From an uncultured Bacteroidota bacterium (GTDB lineage: Bacteria; Bacteroidota; Bacteroidia; Bacteroidales; UBA12481), in NCBI GenBank assembly GCA_903832165.1, contig CAILAQ010000505.1:1-5506 (forward strand): 5,506 nt of DNA, written 5' to 3'. Below, piece after piece: positions 1 through 5,492 of this stretch. The notes beneath the pieces were generated by a model that made no database searches, was not told where the DNA came from, and worked only from the letters and a program-made list of their open reading frames with translations. Position 1 is the stretch's first letter; each line of letters begins with the position of its first letter. The position numbers were made by a program, and so were the translations under genes.

Positions 1-1
1 T

Positions 2-874
2 ACCGATGGCGACGGCGTTGTTGATCCGGAAGATGAATATCCTGCTGATGCATCACGTGCCTTAAACACCTTCTTTCCTGCTGCCGGAAACGGAACCGTA
101 GCTTTTGAAGACTTATGGCCTGCAAAAGGTGACTATGACATGAATGACGTTGTGGTTGACTACAGCTTCAAAACGGTAACCAACGGCTCAAATCAGCTGG
201 TTGAAACATTTGCAACCTTTGTATTGCGTGCTTCCGGTGCTGCTCTGCACAACGGATTCGGATTTGAATTCGCCAACAACATTATCCCTTCATCTGCAAT
301 CACGGTAACCGGTTCAAGACTTACCAAAAGCTATATAACCCTGGCAGAAAACGGACTCGAAGCCAATCAGGCAAAACCTGTGGTTGTTGTATTTGATAAC
401 GTATTTGATCTTTTCGCTAACCCGGGATCAGGTTCAGGTTTTAACACCACCCCCGGAGCAAATTATGTTGAACCAGTAACGATTAACATTCATATCGTTT
501 ATAGCGCAAATACCTACTCAGCTGAAGGCCTGGATCTGGAACACTTCAACCCTTTCATTATCGTAGGTATGGACCGTGGTAAAGAAGTTCACCTTGCTGA
601 TCATGCACCGACTTCACTTGCCGACATGAGCCTTTTTGGAACCCTGGAAGACAATTCAGTTCCTGCAGAGGGTCGCTACTACAGAACTTCAACCAATACT
701 CCATGGGCTTTGAATATTCCGGAGAGCTTTGATTACCCGATTGAAAAGACGGTAATTCTGAAAGCATACCCGCACTTTGCCGACTGGGTACAGAGTGGCG
801 GTACCTTATTCACTGATTGGTACAAAAACTTATCAGGAAACAGAACCGCTGAATTTATCTACCAGAAGAAATAG
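2..874 (+). CDS. LruC domain-containing secreted protein (DUF4842), C-terminal part, 5' truncated
   Basis: The reading frame is already open at the left edge of the window, so the N-terminus is missing and 290 residues are visible. The first internal ATG (position 140) lies inside a conserved motif and is not the start. Visible residues 1-14 (TDGDGVVDPEDEYP) resemble a thrombospondin type 3 calcium-binding repeat with its Asp ladder. Residues 35-54 contain FEDLWP and GDYDMNDVVVDY, the hallmark of the LruC domain that ends many Bacteroidota and Leptospira surface proteins. The rest is a beta-rich domain rich in Asn, Thr and aromatic residues, ending in WYKNLSGNRTAEFIYQKK. Such proteins are usually large and exported, often as lipoproteins; the signal peptide would lie outside the window. 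I see no type IX secretion C-terminal domain. The molecular function of the family is unclear, and a surface or adhesive role is only an inference. A strong terminator follows 30 bases after the stop. Confidence 0.88.
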   Translation, partial: TDGDGVVDPEDEYPADASRALNTFFPAAGNGTVAFEDLWPAKGDYDMNDVVVDYSFKTVTNGSNQLVETFATFVLRASGAALHNGFGFEFANNIIPSSAITVTGSRLTKSYITLAENGLEANQAKPVVVVFDNVFDLFANPGSGSGFNTTPGANYVEPVTINIHIVYSANTYSAEGLDLEHFNPFIIVGMDRGKEVHLADHAPTSLADMSLFGTLEDNSVPAEGRYYRTSTNTPWALNIPESFDYPIEKTVILKAYPHFADWVQSGGTLFTDWYKNLSGNRTAEFIYQKK

Positions 875-903
875 ATTTCATAGATTGTTTGTTTTTTGTT
901 TTC

Positions 904-939
904 AAAGAGGGCGGATTTTTTCCGCCCTCTTTTCTTTTT
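904..939 (+). terminator. Intrinsic terminator of the LruC gene
   Basis: Positions 904-915 (AAAGAGGGCGGA) pair perfectly with 921-932 (TCCGCCCTCTTT), giving a 12-bp GC-rich stem with a 5-nt T loop, followed by TCTTTTT. It lies 30 bases after the LruC stop codon. The sequence on the other side does not give a U-tract on the minus strand, so it is best read as one-directional and is unlikely to stop miaB transcripts. Confidence 0.93.
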
Positions 940-966
940 ATAAGCTTCCTTATCACCAAGCCCGTT

Positions 967-983
967 TTTGTCATTCCCGCGAA
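967..983 (+). repeat. Partial copy of a GTCATyCCCGCGAA repeat element
   Basis: TTTGTCATTCCCGCGAA at this place matches positions 1144-1160 in 16 of 17 bases, the only change being T to C at the ninth base. In this copy the right half of the palindrome is lost: it continues AACCGAA rather than GCGGG. It resembles the dispersed REP-like palindromes (GTCATTCCCGCG...CGCGGGAAT) that are common in many bacterial genomes. It probably represents a decayed copy. Confidence 0.6.
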
Positions 984-993
984 AACCGAATAG

Positions 994-1028
994 GGCAGAA
1001 GGCAGAAGGCAGAAGGCAGAGGGCAAAA
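994..1028 (+). repeat. Heptamer tandem array, GGCAGAA type
   Basis: There are five head-to-tail 7-bp units: GGCAGAA three times exactly, then GGCAGAG and GGCAAAA. The purine-rich strand is the plus strand. The core GGCAG is shared with the arrays at 5031-5072 and 5472-5506. No gene or promoter is associated with it here; it lies between the convergent LruC and miaB genes. Confidence 0.9.
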
Positions 1029-1039
1029 ATTAGTTACAG

Positions 1040-1132
1040 GAATTAAGTTTTAAGAATTAAGTGTACTTCTAGCATACTTGAATCTCCCACTTCAGCATTC
1101 AGAATTGGTCTTCGAATCTCGAAATTCCTACT
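1040..1132 (+). repeat. Degenerate 7-bp periodic DNA between LruC and miaB
   Basis: GAATTAA recurs at 1040-1046 and 1054-1060, with GTTTTAA between them, so the spacing is exactly two heptamers. Further on, 1091-1132 divides into TTCAGCA, TTCAGAA, TTGGTCT, TCGAATC, TCGAAAT and TCCTACT, with neighbouring units resembling each other. This looks like eroded or different-sequence heptamer arrays, but the individual matches are weak and could be partly chance. I see no gene in 875-1147. Confidence 0.35.
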
Positions 1133-1143
1133 TTTCCAGACCC

Positions 1144-1167
1144 TTTGTCATCCCCGCGAAGCGGGAA
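1144..1167 (-). repeat. GTCATCCCCGCGAAGCGGGAA palindromic element overlapping the miaB 3' end
   Basis: CCCGC (1153-1157) and GCGGG (1161-1165) form a small perfect hairpin around GAA, inside the more complete copy of the element also seen at 967-983. The element provides the miaB stop codon (TGA, from GTCA on the plus strand) and its last few codons. No U-tract follows on the minus strand, so I do not call it a terminator. Confidence 0.65.
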
Positions 1168-2584
1168 CCTGATACCCGACACCCGATACCTGCAACCCCT
1201 TCAGCGTCGCTCCCGTACAATCAGTAACCTTAACACTTACAATATCTCCGGGCCGTTTATCTTCCATCGGGAAAACGATCACCTTGTTCTGCGGATTGCG
1301 TCCGTACAGCTGAACCTTTGATTTTTTCGAAGATCCCTCCGCCAGCACATCAAAAGTTTTTCCAATATCACTCCGATTGCTCGCCAGACCGATCTCGCCC
1401 TGCAGCTTGATGATCTCCTGCAATCTGGCCCCTTTAACCTCTTCGGCGATATCATCCGGCAGATGGTCGGCAGCATAGGTTCCGGGCCGCTCTGAATATT
1501 TGTACATAAAGGCAAAATCAAACCTTACCTCTTTCATTAAGGCCAGTGAATCCTGATGGTCCTCGTCCGTCTCGCTCGGGAATCCGCAAAACACATCAGT
1601 GGTGATTCCACAATCCGGCAGGATTTCCCTGATCGCCCGGATCCGGTTCAGATACCACTCGCGGTCGTACTTGCGGTTCATCAGCTTAAGTATCCGGTTG
1701 CTTCCCGATTGTACCGGAAGGTGAATGTGCCTGCAGATATTTGCGTTTCGCGCAATCACCCGCAGCGTCTCATCCGACATGTCCTTCGGATGCGAAGTCG
1801 TAAACCGGATCCGCATCGACGGCACTTCTTTGGCCACCTGCTCCAGCAGCCTCGGAAAGTCCCAGGTCTCTTGTCTCGTGTCTCCTGTCTCTCGTCTCCT
1901 GTTTGGGGTTCCGTCTTCCGTCTCCTGTCTTCTGTCTAAGGTCTTCTGTCTTCCGTCTTCCGTCTTAAAGGCGTATGAGTTTACATTCTGCCCCAGCAAC
2001 GTCAGCTCTTTATACCCCCGTTCCTGAAGATCCAGCGCTTCGGTAATAATGTCCTTCGCATCGCGGCTCCGCTCCCGGCCACGGGTATAAGGGACGATGC
2101 AGTACGTGCAGAAATTATTGCATCCGCGCGTAATGGAAACAAAACCCGAAATGCCATTACTTTCGAGCCGTGTCGGGCAAATGCCGGCATAGGTTTCTTC
2201 GGTGCTGAGCTCAATATCGATGGCGTTGCCGCTGACCGATGATTTTGCCAGCAATTCCGGCAGCGTACGGTAAGAATCCGGGCCGGCAACCAGGTTAACT
2301 CCTTGTTTGGTAATCAGTTCTTCCTTAACCCTTTCCGCCATGCAGCCCAAAACACCAACCACCACATCGGGGTTGGCCTTGCGCAACTGGCGAAACACCG
2401 CCAGCCTGCCATATACACGTGTCTCGGCATTCTCACGAACGGAACAGGTATTCACCAGCACAATATCGGCGGCATGCATGTCCTCCGTAATTTCATAGCC
2501 GCTTTTCTTCAGTATCGATGCAACAGTTTCACTGTCGGCAACGTTCATTTGACAGCCATAGGTCTCTATATATACTTTGGACAT
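1148..2584 (-). CDS. miaB: tRNA-2-methylthio-N6-dimethylallyladenosine synthase MiaB
   Basis: This radical SAM enzyme adds a methylthio group to C2 of i6A37 in tRNAs reading UNN codons, in the cytoplasm. With the ATG at 2584 it has 478 residues. The N-terminal UPF0004 domain starts VYIETYGCQMN and has cluster cysteines near 11, 47 and 81. The radical SAM motif CNNFCTYC gives cysteines 155, 159 and 162 (from C, N, N, F, C, T, Y, C). Conserved blocks LLGQNVNSY, TTSHPKDMSDE, HIHLPVQSGS and KYSERPGTYA follow, then a TRAM domain from about 406 to 463. A longer form from TTG at 2611 is unlikely because that TTG lies inside a good -7 promoter box, and homologues start close to this ATG. Two oddities: residues about 208-241 are encoded by a heptamer array, and the last 15 residues after ATLKG come from another array and a palindromic element. 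All catalytic motifs are intact, so it is probably functional. It is transcribed divergently from the SPOR gene. Confidence 0.96.
   Translation of the reverse strand: MSKVYIETYGCQMNVADSETVASILKKSGYEITEDMHAADIVLVNTCSVRENAETRVYGRLAVFRQLRKANPDVVVGVLGCMAERVKEELITKQGVNLVAGPDSYRTLPELLAKSSVSGNAIDIELSTEETYAGICPTRLESNGISGFVSITRGCNNFCTYCIVPYTRGRERSRDAKDIITEALDLQERGYKELTLLGQNVNSYAFKTEDGRQKTLDRRQETEDGTPNRRRETGDTRQETWDFPRLLEQVAKEVPSMRIRFTTSHPKDMSDETLRVIARNANICRHIHLPVQSGSNRILKLMNRKYDREWYLNRIRAIREILPDCGITTDVFCGFPSETDEDHQDSLALMKEVRFDFAFMYKYSERPGTYAADHLPDDIAEEVKGARLQEIIKLQGEIGLASNRSDIGKTFDVLAEGSSKKSKVQLYGRNPQNKVIVFPMEDKRPGDIVSVKVTDCTGATLKGLQVSGVGYQVPASRG
1164..1198 (-). repeat. Heptamer tandem array at the miaB 3' end
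   Basis: Read on the plus strand the units are GGAACCT, GATACCC, GACACCC, GATACCT and GCAACCC. On the miaB strand they read GGGTTGC, AGGTATC, GGGTGTC, GGGTATC, AGGTTCC. The array is translated as the extra C-terminal residues LQVSGVGYQV of MiaB. The units are degenerate, but the period of 7 holds over five units. Confidence 0.7.
1866..1968 (-). repeat. Heptamer minisatellite inside miaB, GGAAGAC/AGAAGAC type
   Basis: On the plus strand this stretch divides into fourteen 7-bp units and one 5-bp unit. All but two begin GTCT: for example GTCTCTT, GTCTCGT, GTCTCCT (1866-1886) and GTCTTCT, GTCTTCC, GTCTTCC (1941-1961). The exceptions are GTTTGGG (1901-1907) and the 5-bp GTTCC (1908-1912). On the coding strand it is purine-rich (GGAAGAC, AGAAGAC, AGGAGAC) and stays open, encoding a hydrophilic stretch rich in Glu, Asp, Arg, Thr and Gln between NSYAF and DFPRLL. 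Confidence 0.92.
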
Positions 2585-2608
2585 GAGAGTCAGCGTTTTG
2601 ATTGGCTG

Positions 2609-2616
2609 CAAAGATA
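2609..2616 (-). promoter_or_regulatory. Candidate -7 box of the miaB promoter
   Basis: The minus strand reads TATCTTTG, an exact match to the Bacteroidota -7 consensus TAnnTTTG. Initiation would fall roughly 5 bases downstream, leaving a leader of about 20 nt before the ATG at 2584. No convincing -33 TTG is seen at the expected distance. The box argues against the alternative TTG start at 2611. Confidence 0.5.
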
Positions 2617-2629
2617 TAGGATAAATTAG

Positions 2630-2637
2630 TACATTTG
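2630..2637 (+). promoter_or_regulatory. Candidate -7 box of the SPOR-purF promoter
   Basis: TACATTTG matches TAnnTTTG exactly and lies 35 bases before the ATG at 2673. A TTG at 2602-2604 is somewhat too far for an ideal -33 element. The box is only 13 bases from the oppositely directed miaB -7 box. A weak ribosome binding site, AGGAAA (2665-2670), sits just before the ATG. Confidence 0.5.
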
Positions 2638-2672
2638 CGGCGTTAAAATTCTATCAGCAAATTCAGGAAAAG

Positions 2673-3134
2673 ATGAAAATATCTGGACTTATACTACTGA
2701 TTATCTTGATTTTGCCAATCTCTCTTTTCTCTCAGACTGAGAAAGGCGCCATGACTTCCACCGATTCAGCCAGCCTGTTCATTAACCGCCTTGAATCCGG
2801 AACTAACACCGGTAAGGTAAAGGTGATACAAGATCCGCGACTCACCGGTATTCTTCGTAAACATGTTGATTTCAATAAAACAAGCAGCGTTCCCGGATGG
2901 AGAATCCTCATTTATAAGGGTCGCGAAATGACCCGCGCCAACCAGATAAAAGCAGATTATGAGGAGTCATTCAGTCAGCTGGATCTCCGCGTCATCATCG
3001 AATATAACGAACCTGATTTTTCAACTTTGGTTGGTGGATTCAGAACAAAGGAGGATGCATATCGTTATAAACAGAAGCTGAGTGTAAAATTTCCCCAGGC
3101 CTATCTTATACCGTCTCGAATTACACTGGATTGA
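2673..3134 (+). CDS. Exported SPOR-like domain protein
   Basis: This is a 153-residue protein with a clear signal peptide: Lys2, a hydrophobic core of about residues 5-19 and a likely cleavage around LFSQ (20/21). No Cys follows, so it is not a lipoprotein; it should be periplasmic. Residues 22-70 are a polar linker. From about 74 to 151 it resembles the SPOR fold (beta-alpha-beta-beta-alpha-beta): GWRILIYKGREMTRANQIK, then VIIEYNEPDFSTLVGGFRT and a final helix and strand KLSVKFPQAYLIPSRI. SPOR domains bind denuded glycan strands of peptidoglycan, commonly at division sites. Many Bacteroidota carry short stand-alone proteins of this kind. The exact role here is unknown. The start is supported by AGGAAAAG upstream and by the signal peptide. 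It forms an operon with the purF-like gene, which starts 3 nt after its stop. The identification rests on pattern resemblance, not on a search. Confidence 0.75.
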   Translation: MKISGLILLIILILPISLFSQTEKGAMTSTDSASLFINRLESGTNTGKVKVIQDPRLTGILRKHVDFNKTSSVPGWRILIYKGREMTRANQIKADYEESFSQLDLRVIIEYNEPDFSTLVGGFRTKEDAYRYKQKLSVKFPQAYLIPSRITLD

Positions 3135-3137
3135 TCA

Positions 3138-5030
3138 ATGAGTGAACCAATAAAGCATGAATGCGGGATAGCCTATATCAGGCTTCTCAAGCCAATATCT
3201 TATTATCAGGAAAAGTACGGTACGTGGAAATACGGACTGAATAAACTTTACCTGCTGCTGGAAAAGCAGCACAACCGTGGGCAGGATGGTGCCGGAGTTG
3301 CCAACCTCAAGCTTAACCTCGGACCGGGAAACCCCTATATCTACAGGCAGCGCTCCAATGAGCGGGAGCCGATCCGGCAGGTTTTTGAAGTAATCCATGA
3401 ACAGATTGCTAAAGTTCTCGCTGAACTTCCGGGAAAAGAACAGGATCCTGCTTATGCCTATGATCATGTTCCTTATACTGGTGAGGTGTTTATCGGGCAC
3501 CTGAGGTACGGAACTTTCGGCCGCAATAACCTGGAGACCGTACATCCCGTGATGCGAGCCAACAACTGGAAATCACGAAGCCTGGTGCTTGCCGGGAATT
3601 TTAACCTCACAAATGTGGATGAATTGTATGATTCGCTTCTGAGAATCGGACAACATCCTGTTAATTATTCCGATACCGTAACGATTCTTGAACGGGTAGG
3701 GCATTTCCTTGATGTTGAGGTGGAAACCCTGTACCGGAAATATAAAGCTGAGGGGTACGAAAAATCCCAGATCACACCGCTCATCGCTGATAACCTTGAG
3801 CTTTCAAAAATCCTTATCCGTGCCAGCAAAAAGTGGGATGGGGGATACGTCATTACCGGAATGACCGGTCAGGGCGACTCATTTATCATGCGCGATCCAT
3901 GGGGTATCCGGCCCGCTTTCTGGTATCGTGACGATGAAATACTCGTTGCGGCATCGGAACGTCCTGTTATTCAGACAGTTTTCAATGTTCCTTCTGAAGA
4001 GATTCACGAAGTTAGTCCCGGACATGCCATCATCGCCAAACGTAATGGCAAGATAACCGATGTGGAGGTAAGGGAGCCGCTCACCCGGAAATCATGTTCC
4101 TTCGAGCGTATCTATTTCTCTCGCGGATCCGATGCAACCATCTACCGCGAGCGCAAAATGCTCGGAAGGTTGCTTGTGCCCGAGATTCTGAATCAAGTGG
4201 ATCACGACTTTGAGAATTCCGTTTTCTCCTATATTCCGAACACGGCTGAATCAGCATTTTATGGGATGGTGGAAGGGTTACATGACCATGTAGCCGCCAT
4301 CAGCAAGGAAAAAATATTGGCTGGTGTTACCCCGGATGAACTGGAGAAAGTGCTCAGCCTGCGTCCGAGGGTGGAAAAAATTGCCATCAAGGATGCAAAA
4401 TTAAGGACCTTCATTACCCAGGATAAAGATCGCGACGATCTGGTGGAACACGTATATGATATTACGTATGGAACGGTTCGAAGAGGAATTGACAACCTGG
4501 TGGTGATCGATGATTCCATCGTTCGCGGTACTACCCTCAAGAAAAGCATTGTCAGGATACTTGATCGCCTGGGTCCTAAACGGATTCTCGTTGTTTCCTC
4601 CTCACCGCAGATCCGCTATCCCGACTGCTATGGCATCGATATGGCCAAGCTCGGCGATTTCATTGCCTTTAAAGCAGCCATCGAATTGCTGAACGATCGT
4701 GGATTGTGGGAAATTGTACATCAGGTTTATCGTAAATGCAAGGCCGATCAGGGCAAACCGAAAGAGGAAATCCGCAATCATGTAAAAGAAATCTATTCCC
4801 CCTTTACTTTCGATGAGATATCGGCCCGGATAGCCTCCATGATGCACTCCGATAAAATCAATGCCGAAATTCGCATCCTCTATCAGACTGTTGAGAATCT
4901 GCACCTGGCCTGTCCCAACGACCTGGGCGACTGGTATTTTACCGGCGATTACCCTACTCCGGGCGGTAATAAGGTTGCCAATCAGTCGTTTATCAATTAC
5001 TACGAAGGCAAGAACCAGCGGAGTTATTAG
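3138..5030 (+). CDS. purF: Amidophosphoribosyltransferase, long PurF-like form
   Basis: The protein has 630 residues, against about 470-505 for ordinary PurF. It should use glutamine and PRPP to make 5-phosphoribosylamine, the first step of purine synthesis. The N-terminal Ntn-hydrolase domain has the nucleophile in HECGIAYIR (Cys9), implying removal of an eight-residue propeptide, plus NRGQDGAG (46-53), GHLRYGTFG (120-128), GNFNLTN (153-159) and RDPWGIRP (252-259). The phosphoribosyltransferase domain has FERIYFSRGSD (322-332), RTFI (423-426), the PRPP loop VVIDDSIVRGTT (455-466) and SSSPQIRYPDCYGID (487-501). The extra length lies mainly near 55-118, 185-230 and 375-420. Before FTGDYPT (601-607) the cysteine cluster of Fe-S PurF enzymes is absent. 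Bacteroidota often encode more than one PurF-like protein, so this may be the main enzyme or a paralogue. No Shine-Dalgarno is visible; translation probably couples to the upstream SPOR gene. The stop codon TAG is followed at once by a second TAG from the heptamer array. Confidence 0.9.
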   Translation: MSEPIKHECGIAYIRLLKPISYYQEKYGTWKYGLNKLYLLLEKQHNRGQDGAGVANLKLNLGPGNPYIYRQRSNEREPIRQVFEVIHEQIAKVLAELPGKEQDPAYAYDHVPYTGEVFIGHLRYGTFGRNNLETVHPVMRANNWKSRSLVLAGNFNLTNVDELYDSLLRIGQHPVNYSDTVTILERVGHFLDVEVETLYRKYKAEGYEKSQITPLIADNLELSKILIRASKKWDGGYVITGMTGQGDSFIMRDPWGIRPAFWYRDDEILVAASERPVIQTVFNVPSEEIHEVSPGHAIIAKRNGKITDVEVREPLTRKSCSFERIYFSRGSDATIYRERKMLGRLLVPEILNQVDHDFENSVFSYIPNTAESAFYGMVEGLHDHVAAISKEKILAGVTPDELEKVLSLRPRVEKIAIKDAKLRTFITQDKDRDDLVEHVYDITYGTVRRGIDNLVVIDDSIVRGTTLKKSIVRILDRLGPKRILVVSSSPQIRYPDCYGIDMAKLGDFIAFKAAIELLNDRGLWEIVHQVYRKCKADQGKPKEEIRNHVKEIYSPFTFDEISARIASMMHSDKINAEIRILYQTVENLHLACPNDLGDWYFTGDYPTPGGNKVANQSFINYYEGKNQRSY

Positions 5031-5072
5031 TAGGCAGTAGGCAGTAGGCAGTTGGCAGTTGGCAGTCTGCAG
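5031..5072 (+). repeat. Heptamer array, left flank of the four-helix-bundle gene
   Basis: Six contiguous 7-bp units: TAGGCAG three times, TTGGCAG twice, then TCTGCAG. The first base follows the purF stop codon directly, and the last base abuts the stop codon (5073-5075 on the minus strand) of the four-helix-bundle gene. It is inverted relative to the array at 5472-5506. Confidence 0.95.
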
Positions 5073-5441
5073 TTATTGAAATTTTTCTGAATTCTGAATC
5101 ATATAGCCAAGCAAACGGCCTATTTCATCATTTTGTGCAGTAAGTTCCGAGTGTTTTTCAACCGATAGAAATCCGCACTCTTTTGCAAAGTCAAGCCAGA
5201 CTTGCGTTTCGCTGCACTCACCATCAGAATCAGCCAGTTTCAGTATAAAGAGCTTCTGGTAATTGCGTTTCCGATAGCCTTCAGCAATATTTGCGCATAC
5301 CGAGCGACTTGACCTGCGAATCTGATCAGTAAGAGAATATATCTCCTCTTTTGGAAAATTTCTACTTACACGATAAATATCCATCGCCGTTTTAAAGGCA
5401 ACCTGATAAGCCTTTAATCCTTTAAATCCATCTGAAATCAT
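5073..5441 (-). CDS. Four-helix-bundle protein, 23S rRNA intervening-sequence (IVP) family
   Basis: From ATG at 5441 the protein has 122 residues, typical for the family. It begins MISDGFKGLKAYQVAF and carries the family signature FPKEEIYSLTDQIRRSSRSV (29-48) followed by NIAEGYRKR (51-59), then an acidic helix SDGECSETQVWLDFA (72-86). Members were first found as ORFs in the intervening sequences of bacterial 23S rRNA, and the related Avd protein helps diversity-generating retroelements; most members have no known function. The fold gives a basic surface thought to bind nucleic acid. The frame stays open upstream through the repeat array to the window end, with a TTG at 5492. I reject that start because the extra residues (of the AVGSWQ type) are simply translated heptamers and homologues begin near FKGLK. 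No clear Shine-Dalgarno precedes the ATG. It is convergent with purF, separated only by the left array. Confidence 0.88.
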   Translation of the reverse strand: MISDGFKGLKAYQVAFKTAMDIYRVSRNFPKEEIYSLTDQIRRSSRSVCANIAEGYRKRNYQKLFILKLADSDGECSETQVWLDFAKECGFLSVEKHSELTAQNDEIGRLLGYMIQNSEKFQ

Positions 5442-5463
5442 ACTAAGGGAAACGATAGGATAA

Positions 5464-5492
5464 CACAGATATTGCCAACTGCCTACTGCCAA
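5464..5492 (-). promoter_or_regulatory. Possible promoter of the four-helix-bundle gene, -33 box supplied by the array
   Basis: On the minus strand TATCTGTG (5471-5464) differs at one base from TAnnTTTG, and a TTGG from the heptamer array (from 5492) lies 18 bases upstream, close to the usual spacing. The fit is imperfect, and TTG is present in every such heptamer, so this could be chance. Confidence 0.25.

Noticed and set aside
777..1046. Plus-strand open frame overlapping the LruC end and running through the terminator and GGCAGAA array
   Set aside because: It begins inside the LruC gene in another frame, crosses the terminator hairpin and ends in translated repeats; no recognisable domain.
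1153..1165. Terminator for miaB
   Set aside because: The stem is only 5 bp, overlaps the final codons, and has no U-tract after it on the minus strand.
1556..2027. Plus-strand open frames opposite miaB
   Set aside because: They are antisense to conserved MiaB motifs; their Ser/Leu/Val-rich part is the translated complement of the minisatellite.
2585..2611. Longer MiaB starting at TTG 2611
   Set aside because: The TTG is part of a TAnnTTTG promoter box, and the ATG at 2584 matches where homologues begin.
3135..3545. Minus-strand 136-codon open frame opposite the purF start
   Set aside because: It is antisense to the conserved Ntn-hydrolase domain and has no recognisable domain or promoter.
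5073..5441. Avd subunit of a diversity-generating retroelement
   Set aside because: The protein family is related, but no reverse transcriptase or template/variable repeat pair is visible in the window.
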